Shown in pieces: positions 54,903-63,903 of a stretch of 64,000 nt of DNA. The DNA is from Rhizobium leguminosarum bv. trifolii WSM2297 (lineage in GTDB: Bacteria; Pseudomonadota; Alphaproteobacteria; Rhizobiales; Rhizobiaceae): NCBI RefSeq assembly GCF_000271845.1, contig NZ_JH719395.1:2573624-2637623 (forward strand). The letters run 5' to 3'. Every line of letters begins with the position of its first letter. The stretch's first letter is position 1. The position numbers and the translations under genes were made by a program. The notes below the pieces were generated by a model that had not been told where the DNA came from, searched no databases, and saw only the letters and a list, made by a program, of their open reading frames with translations.

Positions 54903-56063
54903 GTGATCGAATACGCTCTCTTGTTCGGATTGGGCTTCCTGACCGCGGCCTTCCTCGTCTTTCTGGTCTCGCCCGCCGTTCACCGCCGTATCGTCTGGTA
55001 TACCGAGAACCGGCTGAAGGCGACCATGCCGCTGAGCCCGCAGGAGGTTCGCGCCCAGAAGGATATGGTGCGCGCGCTCTATGCCGCCGAAAATGCCCGG
55101 ACCGCCCAGGATCTGCTGCGTGAACGCGAAAAATCCCTGTCGCTCCAGCTTCGCCACGACGCGCTCGCCGTCGATGCAGGCAGGCTTGCCGTCGAGATCG
55201 GTGAATTGCGGGCTCAGATCGGCGAGATGCATGTCGAGGCCGCCGAGCAGCGCTCGCATTTGCGCAAGGATGAGAATTATATCAGCCAGCTGAAGACCAA
55301 CCTACATATTGCCGAACAATCCGCGGCCAACAAGGAGAACGAACTGGCGGCGATGCGGACGCGGCTGAGCAAACTCGGTGAACAGACCGATGGACTGAGG
55401 ATCGACCTTGCCGCACGGGAAACCGAGGCGGAGAGCCTTAAATTCCGCGCCAACGCACTGCGCGACGAACGAGATACGTTGCGCCAGGACGTCAACCTAG
55501 TGCAGAAGCGCGCCAGGGATGCCGAACAGCAACTGACGCAGCAGCAGCACCTGGTGATCCGCCTGGAGGACAAGGCTGCGCGCGACAGCGCTTCCGCCGC
55601 CGAAAAGGAGGCCCTGGTCGCTCGCCGCCAGCAGGAGATCGCCAAGTTGAAAGAGCAGCTGAAGGCCGCCAATGCCGAAATCCGCAAGGTCAACCGCGTG
55701 CTGCGCGACGCCGGCCTCGCCGGGATGGCCGCGGAACTGCCGGCGGACCTAACGGCTGAAGACACGACAATTTCCACGCGCGACACTGCCGTTATGACGG
55801 CTGAGATCGGCGAGGATGTCCGCACGCGCAGCGCCGCTCTTGCCGAGCGCCTGGAGAAGGCAAAGACCGTGACCGGACGCGATGGCGCAATCCGTGAGGA
55901 GATCGCCTCGATCGCCGCCAATATGGTAGCGCTGACCGCACTCAACGAGGGCCCCTCCTCGCCGATCCGCGCGCTTCTGCCGGATACGGCGGAAAAGATC
56001 CCGAGTGATCGCGTCAGCCTTGCCGATAGGGCAGCCACCATCATCGCCGATTCCCAGCGCTAA
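54903..56063 (+). CDS. Membrane-anchored coiled-coil protein
   Basis: 386 residues. One N-terminal membrane helix (YALLFGLGFLTAAFLVFLVS) is followed by RRIVWYTENRLKATMPLS and a long coiled coil (about 60-290, rich in Glu, Gln, Arg and Ala). The C-terminal 90 residues are less charged. It starts at GTG 54903; no ATG lies in frame upstream. The layout (anchor plus cytoplasmic coiled coil) resembles RmuC-like or cell-shape scaffolding proteins, but I do not recognise a named family. Located between eipA and the repeat. Confidence 0.82.
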   Translation: MIEYALLFGLGFLTAAFLVFLVSPAVHRRIVWYTENRLKATMPLSPQEVRAQKDMVRALYAAENARTAQDLLREREKSLSLQLRHDALAVDAGRLAVEIGELRAQIGEMHVEAAEQRSHLRKDENYISQLKTNLHIAEQSAANKENELAAMRTRLSKLGEQTDGLRIDLAARETEAESLKFRANALRDERDTLRQDVNLVQKRARDAEQQLTQQQHLVIRLEDKAARDSASAAEKEALVARRQQEIAKLKEQLKAANAEIRKVNRVLRDAGLAGMAAELPADLTAEDTTISTRDTAVMTAEIGEDVRTRSAALAERLEKAKTVTGRDGAIREEIASIAANMVALTALNEGPSSPIRALLPDTAEKIPSDRVSLADRAATIIADSQR

Positions 56064-56064
56064 G

Positions 56065-56151
56065 GCATGTCGCCCGGTCGTGTGCAGCAGTTCGGGGATA
56101 ACGACATGCATAAAACAACGAACTGATTCAAATTCGATGCGACGCGCTTTA
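56065..56151 (-). repeat. Rhizobial intergenic mosaic-type repeat, copy 2
   Basis: Diverged inverse copy of the 4217-4322 element. It keeps GCATGTCG (56065-56072), CGACATGC (56102-56109), a TGTGCAGCAG core and GCGACGCGCTTTA (56139-56151), about 87 bp in all. It sits directly after the coiled-coil gene. Confidence 0.7.
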
Positions 56152-56161
56152 AGATCGTGAT

Positions 56162-56986
56162 CTAGATCCGACCCATCGCCGACGCCATGGAAAACAGCGC
56201 GATCCCCGTTGCCGTCGCGGCGTTGAGGCTGTCGAGTTGTTCGGACTGCGGAATGCGCGCGCTCTGGAAGCGCGCCAGCAGCGCCTCCGGCAGCCCCTCC
56301 CCCTCCGTGCCGACGACAAGCGCCATGCGCGCTGAAGCCGGAATGACGCGAATATCCGTCTTGCCGTGCGGCGAAAGCGTCCAGATGGCAAAGCCGCGTT
56401 CGGCGAGCGCAAGCAGCACATCCAGCGCCTTGCCGCCGCGCCGGTGTGGAACGCTCAGCACCGAACCGACCGAGACACGCAGCGCCTTGCGGTAGAGCGG
56501 ATCACAGCAGGTTTCGTCGAGCAGCACCGCATCCGCCCGGAAGGCGGCCGCGTTGCGGAACATCGAACCGGCATTGTCATGATTGGAAATGCCGCAGCCG
56601 ATGAGTACCAGCGCTCGCTCCGGCAGCGCCTCGAGAAGTGCCGCCTCTCCACGATCCTCCCGCCGGCCGAGTGCCAGAACGCCGCGATGCAGATGGAATC
56701 CGACGACGCCGTCAAGCACATCGGCCTCGGCGACATAGACCGGCACATCGGCCGGCAACCGCTCCAGTATCGGCAGGACGCCGTCGACACGGTTGCGCAG
56801 CAACAAGATCTTCTCGGCAAAAAAGCCGCGGTCTTGCGCATGCGCCTCGGCCAGCATGCGCAGCACGACGGTGCCCTCGGCGATGAAGCGGTTCTCCCGG
56901 CCCGTCAGGTCGCGCTCTTTTATATCGCGGAATTCAGCGATGCGCGGATCGTCGGCGCTATCGATGGCGATCGGGATGGCGGCCAT
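56162..56986 (-). CDS. SpoU/TrmH-family RNA 2'-O-methyltransferase
   Basis: 274 residues. An N-terminal substrate-binding domain (about 30-110) precedes a SPOUT knotted catalytic domain with motif 1 NHDNAGSMFRNAAAF, motif 2 VGTEGEGLPE and motif 3 IPQSEQLDSLNAATATGIALF (split IPQSEQLDSLN, AATATGIALF). The family methylates ribose in 23S rRNA or tRNA using S-adenosylmethionine. The start at 56986 follows GAGG; a much longer frame to 57241 runs through the next gene and is rejected. Substrate nucleotide unknown. Confidence 0.9.
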   Translation of the reverse strand: MAAIPIAIDSADDPRIAEFRDIKERDLTGRENRFIAEGTVVLRMLAEAHAQDRGFFAEKILLLRNRVDGVLPILERLPADVPVYVAEADVLDGVVGFHLHRGVLALGRREDRGEAALLEALPERALVLIGCGISNHDNAGSMFRNAAAFRADAVLLDETCCDPLYRKALRVSVGSVLSVPHRRGGKALDVLLALAERGFAIWTLSPHGKTDIRVIPASARMALVVGTEGEGLPEALLARFQSARIPQSEQLDSLNAATATGIALFSMASAMGRI

Positions 56987-56993
56987 GCCGGCC

Positions 56994-57380
56994 TCAATTG
57001 CCCGCGACGGTGACGTCGGCGACGGTGCGGCCAGTCCTGAGGTCGAACACCAGCGCCTTGCGCTTGCCATCGACCGTTTCGCCGTAAAACAGGATCTGCC
57101 CTGCCGAAAACGAAGTGGACTGCACCTTGAAGCCGAGCGGCAGGGAAACCGTCGCCGCAAGCGGCGCATCCGAAGGCACGCCGGCGGCGGAAACGGTCGC
57201 CGCCGTCTCCTTCGGTTCACTGCGCGTCGTCTTATAGACAACCGCGCCGAAGACCGCCATAAGGCTCACGAACATGATGGCGCCGGAAACGATCTGCAGG
57301 CGGACCATCTTGCGCCGGACACTTTCCATCGCCGGATCAAGGGGCTTCTCTTCCTGGTCGTCTGGCTCGATTGCTGTCAT
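56994..57380 (-). CDS. Small single-span membrane protein (DUF6476-like)
   Basis: 128 residues: cytoplasmic acidic N-terminus (MTAIEPDDQEEKPLDPAMES), a basic segment SVRRKMVRLQIVSGAIMFVSLMAVFGAVVY containing the membrane span (pieces: VRRKMVRLQIV, SGAIMFVSLMAVFGAVVY), then a periplasmic region of about 75 residues with ILFYGETVDGKRKALVFDLRTGR, a bundle of short strands. Similar to DUF6476-type proteins of Rhizobiales. It ends 8 bp before the methyltransferase start and diverges from rluD. Function unknown. Confidence 0.75.
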   Translation of the reverse strand: MTAIEPDDQEEKPLDPAMESVRRKMVRLQIVSGAIMFVSLMAVFGAVVYKTTRSEPKETAATVSAAGVPSDAPLAATVSLPLGFKVQSTSFSAGQILFYGETVDGKRKALVFDLRTGRTVADVTVAGN

Positions 57381-57401
57381 CTGTGCGTCCCGTTCTAAAA
57401 A

Positions 57402-58448
57402 ATGCGTCGGAGAAGAAGCGTCTTGAGCGACCCCTTTAAACAAGCAGCCGGCAATAGAAAAGTCCTGACCGCCGATGAAACAGCCGAAGGCCGTCTCGAC
57501 GCCTGGTTGACGGCGCAGGTCGGCGAGGAATTTTCGCGCAGCCGCATCAAGGCGCTGATCAAGGATGGCCAGGTTTTTCTGCGCGGCGAACCCGTCACCG
57601 ATCCGCAGCGCAAGGTGCGCAACGGCGATAGTTTCGAGATCACCCTGCCCGAGCCGGAAGACCCGACGCCGCAGGGCGAGGATATCCCGCTCGATATCCT
57701 CCATGAGGACGAAGACGTCATCGTCATCTCCAAGCCTTCCGGTCTCGTCGTTCATCCCGGCGCCGGCAACTGGACGGGGACGCTGGTCAACGCCCTGATC
57801 TATCATTGCGGCGACACACTTTCCGGCATTGGCGGCGTGCGCCGCCCTGGCATCGTCCACCGTCTCGACAAGGATACGACAGGGGTCATGGTCGTTGCCA
57901 AGAACGACATTGCCCATCGCCACCTCTCGCTGCAATTTGCCGACCATGGCCGCACCATGCCGCTGGAGCGAGCCTATCAGGCGGTCGTCTGGGGCCGGCC
58001 CCGCTCGCTGACGGGCACGGTCGACGCGCCGCTCGGCCGCGATACCGGTGATCGCACGCGCCGCGCCGTCAAGCGCCCCGACAGCCATGACGCCGACGAG
58101 GCGATCACCCATTACCAGGTGATCGAGCGTTTCCAAGAGAAGCCGGACGCAACCGCGCTCGCCTCGCTGGTCGAGTGTCACCTCGAAACCGGCCGCACCC
58201 ACCAGATCCGTGTCCACATGGCCCATATCGGCCATCCGCTGCTCGGCGACACGGTCTACGGCGCCGGCTTCAAGACCAAGGCCAACCGCCTTCCCGAAGA
58301 CATCCGCAAGGTCGTCAACGGTTTCAACCGCCAGGCGTTGCACGCCTTCATGCTGCAGTTCGAACATCCCCGCACCGGCGAAATCATGCATTTCGAAGTG
58401 CCGCTGCCGGAGGATATGGTGGAACTGGTCGAGGCATTACGGGGATAG
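57402..58448 (+). CDS. RluA-family 23S rRNA pseudouridine synthase (RluD-like)
   Basis: 348 residues with an N-terminal S4 RNA-binding domain (about 30-90: SRIKALIKDGQVFLRGEPV) and a pseudouridine synthase domain with HRLDKDTTGVMVVAKND, in which Asp is the catalytic nucleophile. Other signatures are SKPSGLVVHPGAGNWTGTLVN and ETGRTHQIRVHMAHIGHPLLGD (pieces: ETGRTHQIRVHM, AHIGHPLLGD). RluD modifies three positions in helix 69 of 23S rRNA; the assignment to that site is by family only. ATG 57402 is used; TTG 57423 is possible. The small membrane protein diverges 22 bp upstream. Confidence 0.9.
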   Translation: MRRRRSVLSDPFKQAAGNRKVLTADETAEGRLDAWLTAQVGEEFSRSRIKALIKDGQVFLRGEPVTDPQRKVRNGDSFEITLPEPEDPTPQGEDIPLDILHEDEDVIVISKPSGLVVHPGAGNWTGTLVNALIYHCGDTLSGIGGVRRPGIVHRLDKDTTGVMVVAKNDIAHRHLSLQFADHGRTMPLERAYQAVVWGRPRSLTGTVDAPLGRDTGDRTRRAVKRPDSHDADEAITHYQVIERFQEKPDATALASLVECHLETGRTHQIRVHMAHIGHPLLGDTVYGAGFKTKANRLPEDIRKVVNGFNRQALHAFMLQFEHPRTGEIMHFEVPLPEDMVELVEALRG

Positions 58449-58630
58449 CGGGGTCGTCTCCAACCCCTCTCACAGCTGCGTGAGCGGCACCTTGAACCGC
58501 CGTTTCGCCACACTTATCTGTATATTGACTTAGTGCGGGCTCGCAGTCAGAGCCGCATGTCCCGGTTTGCCTTTTTTAACGCGAGGACGCGTTTCCAACG
58601 GGAGCCGGAATTCACTTAGGAGGGTGCACT

Positions 58631-59539
58631 ATGGCCCGAAATACCTTGCCGTCCATTACCGCCGGCGAAGCCGGTCTCAATCGTTACCTCGACGAAATCC
58701 GCAAATTTCCGATGCTCGAGCCGCAGCAGGAATATATGCTTGCCAAGCGTTATGCCGAGCATGGTGATCGCGACGCCGCACATAAGCTGGTCACCAGCCA
58801 TCTTCGCTTGGTCGCAAAGATCGCCATGGGTTATCGCGGCTACGGCCTGCCGATCGGCGAAGTCGTCTCCGAGGGCAATGTCGGCCTGATGCAAGCCGTC
58901 AAGAAGTTCGATGCCGAGCGCGGCTTCCGCCTTGCCACCTATGCGATGTGGTGGATCAAGGCCTCGATCCAGGAATATATCCTGCGTTCGTGGTCGCTCG
59001 TGAAGATGGGCACGACCGCCAACCAGAAGCGCCTGTTCTTCAACCTGCGCCGGCTGAAAGGCCGCATCCAGGCGATCGATGACGGCGACCTGAAGCCGGA
59101 GCACGTCTCCGAAATCGCCACCAAGCTGAAAGTCTCGGAGGAGGAGGTCATTTCGATGAACCGCCGTCTGTCCGGCGACGCCTCGCTGAACGCGCCGATC
59201 AAGGCGGCCGAAGGCGACAGCGGCCAATGGCAGGATTGGCTGGTGGACGACCATGACAGCCAGGAAGACGTGCTGATCGAACAGGACGAGCTCGACACGC
59301 GCCGGCGTATGCTGGCGAAAGCGATGAGCGTGCTGAACGAGCGCGAACGCCGTATCTTCGAAGCTCGGCGCCTCGCCGAGGATCCGGTGACCCTGGAAGA
59401 CCTGTCGACAGAATTCGACATCAGCCGCGAACGCGTCCGCCAGATCGAGGTCCGCGCTTTCGAAAAGGTGCAGGACGCGGTCCGCAAGGAAGCCCAGGAA
59501 CGCGCCAAGGCCGTGCGCGTCGTCGAAGCGACGGCCTGA
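58631..59539 (+). CDS. rpoH: RNA polymerase sigma factor RpoH (sigma-32 type)
   Basis: 302 residues with sigma regions 1.2, 2, 3 and 4. Region 2 has LVAKIAMGYRGYGLPIGEVVSEGNVGLMQAV (pieces: LVAKIAMGYRGYGLP, IGEVVSEGNVGLMQAV) and FDAERGFRLATYAMWWIKASIQ (pieces: FDAERGFRLATYAM, WWIKASIQ), and the RpoH box reads QKRLFFNLRRLKG near 130. The C-terminal helix-turn-helix is EFDISRERVRQIEVRAFEKVQ. Rhizobia often carry two or more rpoH genes; this resembles the main heat-shock one. A strong AGGAGGG precedes ATG by 6 nt. The upstream 58449-58630 holds the promoter. A terminator follows. Confidence 0.94.
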   Translation: MARNTLPSITAGEAGLNRYLDEIRKFPMLEPQQEYMLAKRYAEHGDRDAAHKLVTSHLRLVAKIAMGYRGYGLPIGEVVSEGNVGLMQAVKKFDAERGFRLATYAMWWIKASIQEYILRSWSLVKMGTTANQKRLFFNLRRLKGRIQAIDDGDLKPEHVSEIATKLKVSEEEVISMNRRLSGDASLNAPIKAAEGDSGQWQDWLVDDHDSQEDVLIEQDELDTRRRMLAKAMSVLNERERRIFEARRLAEDPVTLEDLSTEFDISRERVRQIEVRAFEKVQDAVRKEAQERAKAVRVVEATA

Positions 59540-59562
59540 TAACGGGGCTGAGCTTATAATAG

Positions 59563-59603
59563 AAACGCCACCTCCTCACGCGGGAGGTGGCGTTTTTGTT
59601 TCT
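59563..59603 (+). terminator. Intrinsic terminator after rpoH
   Basis: A 13-bp perfect stem (59563-59575 with 59583-59595) and 7-nt loop, followed by TTGTTTCT; 23 bp past the rpoH stop. Confidence 0.92.
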
Positions 59604-59631
59604 ACAGGACGACGAAGGACAGGCACGCCGT

Positions 59632-59803
59632 GCGGCCCCCTCAGCCGACCCTTCGGGCCACCTTCTCCCCGCTGGGGAGAAGCGGGGGCTGGCTGCTTGC
59701 CATCATTCCAAAAAAGATGCCCTGAGGTAGGGCGAGACGCTTCCACGCGCGCCATTCTCCCCAGCGGGGAGAAGGTGCCGGCAGGCGGATGAGGGGGCCG
59801 GCG
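59632..59803. repeat. MITE-like palindromic element between rpoH and the next gene
   Basis: Arms 59659-59681 and 59755-59777 are perfect 23-bp inverted repeats (each itself a CTCCCC-GGGGAG hairpin). Outside them, imperfect complementarity continues to about 59632 and 59803 through CGGCCCCCTCA-like ends. Total about 172 bp. It is the familiar CTTCTCCCC palindrome class common between genes in rhizobia. Confidence 0.8.
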
Positions 59804-59827
59804 CGGCATGGCGCACCGAAAGCCCGC

Positions 59828-62353
59828 TCACTGGCTCGTCGACACATCTCCGAGCGCGGCCCACTCCTTGATGGCGGTATTGAAGGCATCCGTTCCCGTA
59901 TTGCCCTTTTCCATCGTCAGTAGTGCGCGGCGGCCGTTGCGGTAGGTGACCGGGATATCGATCCAACTGCGGGTCGACATCAGATCGAGATTGGCCTTGC
60001 GCGCATCGGGATAGTCATTGAGCGCGATCATATGGAAATCGTCGGTGATCTTGGCCGGAACCGCGATCAGCGCGTCGCCGCGGTCCTGCTCGGTGCGCTT
60101 CATCGAGATGCGCTGGACACTGTCGATGCTGCCGCCTTCGAAATTCGGCGGCAGCGAGAAGACGATCTCGACGAGATGGCTTGCCGGCAGCGACGGATCG
60201 GAATTGCGTTTGAAGGTCACGAGAGCCGAGAGATTGCGCTCCGGCACGGTGACGTTGCCCTGTACCGTCGCCTCCTGCCGGCCGTCCTGGCCGGCCTCGT
60301 GCTGCACGCTCCAGACGACCGATCCCTCGATCGCCGTCGGCGAGCTCTGGCCGATGCGCTCCTCATAGAGGAACATCTTTTGCGACGAGCCGACGGGAGC
60401 GGTCTGCTGCGGCGATGCCGCCGGGCCGTTCGGCGTCGGCGTCTCGGCTGCGACATCGCCCTGCGCGGCCGCCGGCGGCGTGTCCGCTGCCGCGACATTC
60501 TGCTCGGCGACCGATTTTCCTTCGGCGGTCAGCGTTCCCGGCACCGTCGCCGGTCCGCTATCGACCTCGGTTCCATCGGTCAGTAGCCGCTGGGTGAATT
60601 TCGAATTGGCCACGGCGCCGTCATTGTTCATCGACGCCACCTGCGGGTTCGGCTGCACCGGTGCCGCTGGTGTATTCTGCGCTCCCGGTGTGGTCGGCTG
60701 GGCCGGCGCTGTCGCGCCCGGCTCGGCAGGCGTCGCGGAACCAGCCGGCGGCGTCGCCGCCTCGTTCCTGGTCGCTTGCGACGGTGCCGAACTGACGAGC
60801 CCGTCGACCATCGCCACCAGCGCCTCTCTGTTCATCCAGCCGGCATAGGCGCCGCCGCCGATCAGGATGAGCGCGAAGATCAGCGTGATCACCGTACCGA
60901 TGCCGAAGCGGCGACGCTTCGGCTCCATCCGAAAACTCTTGCCCTGCAGCTTGGAAGCGACCATCTGATCGATATCCATCGCCGGATTGGCGTCATCGTC
61001 GTCAGCCGCGACCGAGCCGCGGCGGTCATAGCCGCGCAGCGCCTTTGCCTCGCGCCACTCCTCGCTCGGCGCGCCACCGGCAGCCGCCGGCTTGCCATTG
61101 TGCACTTCCGCGAAGATATCGACATCGTCGAAATGCGAGGCGACCGTCGCCTTCTTGTTGCTGCCGGCCTCGATCGGCGGCAGATCATCGAAGGCTGCGG
61201 TCTCCCAGGAGAAACTTTCCTTGGCCGTCGGCATGACGGCCGCCGGCGCCGCTTTTTCGAGGCTCGATATCACCTCCTCGAAGGCGCGCGCCGAGGTATC
61301 CGGGGTGATCGGCGCCGTCTGCGAATACTGCCGGAGTTCCTCTTCCGCCCACTCGGTCTCGGCATCCTTCGGCGCCGGAGCCGGCGTTTCGGCGGCGGGC
61401 TCGGCCCAGACGGGATCGAAATGGCCAGCCGCGTCGGCCTGCAGCGGCTCCTCGCGGCTGTGCTCGACGAATTCCTGCGGGCGATCGAAATCGGCGACCG
61501 GCTCTACCAGCCGGTTGGATGCATGCTCTATGCCACGTGTGATCGGCTCGAGCGGCGCGGCGGGCTCGTAAGCCTCTTCGACCTCCGGCTCCCCGCTTTC
61601 CACAACCGCCGGCTCGGCCGCGGCCTCTTCCGCAGGATGCTCGTCAGCATGATATTCGTCGGCTTCTTCGCTGCGATGGCCTGCAGTCGGCCAGCCGTCA
61701 TGCTCGGTTGTCGCCTCATCGGCAGCAACGTCGCGTGTCTCGCTGGCATGCCATTCCTCGGCCGGAGCCTCCTCCTCATGCGAGGGATGCCAGTATGTCT
61801 CGACCGGAGCGGATGCCTCCGGCAAAGCCGAAGTCTCGGCTGAAACAGCTGTTTCCGGTGAAACAAGTGTCTCTTCGGAGGGCGGCTCCTCGGAAAGCGG
61901 CTCCTCAGCGGCGAGCCCTTCCTCGGCGTCCTCGGGCGCGGCGGCGGCTTCCACGTGGCCGGGCTCGCCGGCGGCCTCGGCCGCCTGCGGTTCCGCATCG
62001 GTTTCGTCGACCGGCTCCTCGACCGGCGGCTCTTCGACGGCCGTCTCCGGTGCAGGCGCCGGTTCGCCTTCGTCGTGAACCGTTTGTTCTTCCAGGGCTT
62101 CCCGCGCAGTGGCGACGGCAACCGGCTCATCGAGCGGCAGCGCCTCGGAGTGCTCGCCTTCCACTTCGCGGATGGCGGCCTCGAGCTTTTCGAGCTGGCG
62201 TTGCAGCATGGCTTCCGGCGGACGCGGCTTCATGTTCTCGAGCTGCCGCTGCACTGCGCCGCGGGCACGTTCGTAGACCTTCACCCGCATCTCTGGGGTA
62301 TTTTCAGCCAGGCCGTCGACGGCCCGCCGAATAACTGCAATAAAATCCGCCAT
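59828..62353 (-). CDS. Large acidic single-span membrane protein with disordered N-terminal region
   Basis: 841 residues. Residues 1-70 are helical (MADFIAVIRRAVDGLAENTP and ENMKPRPPEAMLQRQLEKLE). Residues 70-400 are extremely rich in Glu, Ala, Pro and Val and look disordered. A membrane helix (GIGTVITLIFALILIGGGAYAGW) follows at about 510, then a Pro/Ala/Thr-rich periplasmic linker and a C-terminal domain of about 190 residues starting near KMFLYEERIGQSSPTAIEG, rich in beta strands. I recognise no named family; the layout is conserved-looking in Rhizobiales. It lies next to purA on the same strand but is probably independent. A role in envelope biology is inference. Confidence 0.8.
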   Translation of the reverse strand: MADFIAVIRRAVDGLAENTPEMRVKVYERARGAVQRQLENMKPRPPEAMLQRQLEKLEAAIREVEGEHSEALPLDEPVAVATAREALEEQTVHDEGEPAPAPETAVEEPPVEEPVDETDAEPQAAEAAGEPGHVEAAAAPEDAEEGLAAEEPLSEEPPSEETLVSPETAVSAETSALPEASAPVETYWHPSHEEEAPAEEWHASETRDVAADEATTEHDGWPTAGHRSEEADEYHADEHPAEEAAAEPAVVESGEPEVEEAYEPAAPLEPITRGIEHASNRLVEPVADFDRPQEFVEHSREEPLQADAAGHFDPVWAEPAAETPAPAPKDAETEWAEEELRQYSQTAPITPDTSARAFEEVISSLEKAAPAAVMPTAKESFSWETAAFDDLPPIEAGSNKKATVASHFDDVDIFAEVHNGKPAAAGGAPSEEWREAKALRGYDRRGSVAADDDDANPAMDIDQMVASKLQGKSFRMEPKRRRFGIGTVITLIFALILIGGGAYAGWMNREALVAMVDGLVSSAPSQATRNEAATPPAGSATPAEPGATAPAQPTTPGAQNTPAAPVQPNPQVASMNNDGAVANSKFTQRLLTDGTEVDSGPATVPGTLTAEGKSVAEQNVAAADTPPAAAQGDVAAETPTPNGPAASPQQTAPVGSSQKMFLYEERIGQSSPTAIEGSVVWSVQHEAGQDGRQEATVQGNVTVPERNLSALVTFKRNSDPSLPASHLVEIVFSLPPNFEGGSIDSVQRISMKRTEQDRGDALIAVPAKITDDFHMIALNDYPDARKANLDLMSTRSWIDIPVTYRNGRRALLTMEKGNTGTDAFNTAIKEWAALGDVSTSQ

Positions 62354-62413
62354 CAGTACTTTCTCAAGAAGTCCGGCACCCTACCGAACCATCCTCCACA
62401 GTGACCCGTGAGC

Positions 62414-63712
62414 TTAATCCTCAAACGGATCGGTCACAAGTATCGTGTCGTCCCGCTCCGGGCTGGTGGAAAGGAGCGCAACAGGCGCCCCGATCAGCTC
62501 TTCGACCTGGCGAACATATTTGATCGCCTGCGCCGGCAGGTCCGCCCAGCTGCGAGCGCCGACGGTCGATTCCTTCCAGCCCTCCAGCGTGATGTAGACC
62601 GGTTCGACCCTAGCTTGCGCTCCCTGGCTTGCCGGAAGATGATCAATCTGTTCGCCGTCGAGCATGTAACCGACGCAGATCTTCAATTCTTCGAGGCCAT
62701 CGAGCACGTCGAGCTTGGTGAGGGCGATGCCGGTGATGCCGTTGGTGGCGATCGACTGGCGCACGAGGGCGGCGTCGAACCAACCGCAGCGCCGCTTGCG
62801 CCCCGTTACCACGCCGAACTCATGACCTTTTTCGCCGAGGAACTCACCGATCGCATCCTTCAGCTCTGTCGGGAACGGGCCTTCGCCAACACGTGTCGTA
62901 TAGGCCTTGGTGATGCCGAGGATGTAGCCGAGCGAGCCCGGCCCCATGCCGGAACCGGCAGCCGCCTGACCGGCCACGGTGTTCGACGAGGTCACGAAAG
63001 GATAGGTGCCGTGGTCGATGTCGAGCAGGCTGCCCTGCGCACCTTCGAAGAGGATGCGCGAGCCCTTGCGGCGCTCCTTATCGAGGAACAGCCAGACGGT
63101 GTCACGGAACGGCAGCACCCGATCGGCGATCGAGGTCAATTCGTCCATGATCGTCTGGTGGCTGACTTCGGCGACGCCGAGGCCGCGGCGAAGCGCATTG
63201 TGATGCGTCAGAATACGGTCGACCTTGCCGGCAAGGCTGTCGAGATCGGCAAGATCCATCACCCGGATGGCGCGGCGGCCGACCTTGTCTTCATAGGCAG
63301 GGCCGATGCCGCGGCGTGTCGTGCCGATCTTGGTGCCGCTGTTCGACGCCGCATCCTCGCGCATCGCGTCGAGCTCGCGGTGCAGCGACAGAATGAGCGT
63401 CGCATTGTCGGCAATGCGCAGATTGTCCGGCGTCACCGTCACGCCCTGGGCCGCCAGCCGACCGATCTCAGCGATCAGCGCATGCGGATCGACGACGACG
63501 CCGTTGCCGATCACCGCCATTTTGCCCGGACGCACGACGCCGGACGGCAGCAGCGACAGCTTGTAGCTGGTGCCGTCGATGACGAGTGTATGGCCGGCAT
63601 TATGTCCGCCCTGATAGCGCACAACGATATCCGCGCGCTCCGAAAGCCAGTCGACAATCTTGCCTTTGCCTTCGTCACCCCATTGCGAACCGACCACGAC
63701 TACGTTCGTCAT
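62414..63712 (-). CDS. purA: Adenylosuccinate synthetase PurA
   Basis: 432 residues, standard length. It converts IMP and aspartate to adenylosuccinate using GTP, the first step from IMP to AMP. Catalytic motifs: [17 protein letters not shown] with Asp13 and the P-loop at the N-terminus, GGHNAGHTL near 38-46 with His41, [14 protein letters not shown] near 128-141, and [11 protein letters not shown] near 305. The start 63712 fits the family. Upstream is a 190-bp gap to the EamA gene on the other strand. Confidence 0.97.
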   Translation of the reverse strand: MTNVVVVGSQWGDEGKGKIVDWLSERADIVVRYQGGHNAGHTLVIDGTSYKLSLLPSGVVRPGKMAVIGNGVVVDPHALIAEIGRLAAQGVTVTPDNLRIADNATLILSLHRELDAMREDAASNSGTKIGTTRRGIGPAYEDKVGRRAIRVMDLADLDSLAGKVDRILTHHNALRRGLGVAEVSHQTIMDELTSIADRVLPFRDTVWLFLDKERRKGSRILFEGAQGSLLDIDHGTYPFVTSSNTVAGQAAAGSGMGPGSLGYILGITKAYTTRVGEGPFPTELKDAIGEFLGEKGHEFGVVTGRKRRCGWFDAALVRQSIATNGITGIALTKLDVLDGLEELKICVGYMLDGEQIDHLPASQGAQARVEPVYITLEGWKESTVGARSWADLPAQAIKYVRQVEELIGAPVALLSTSPERDDTILVTDPFED

Positions 63713-63903
63713 CCAACTCTTCCTGTTACCGGCGGAAAACCGCGCACCTGCTCAAACCCGCGCATCTATAAAGCTTTGTTTTTGGGAAAGCGACCCTGTT
63801 GTCACAGTAGATTGGGCTTTTTACGTGACAAATCAGCAGCCGGCAGGCTATTGCCCGTCACAAAACGCCGCTTGGCGATCGCGGAAAGACGGGAAGAACG
63901 CTC

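Noticed and set aside
57381..58391. Upstream extension of the small membrane protein to a 465-residue protein
   Set aside because: The extension is antisense to the rluD-like gene and has no homology; the start at 57380 gives a complete small protein.
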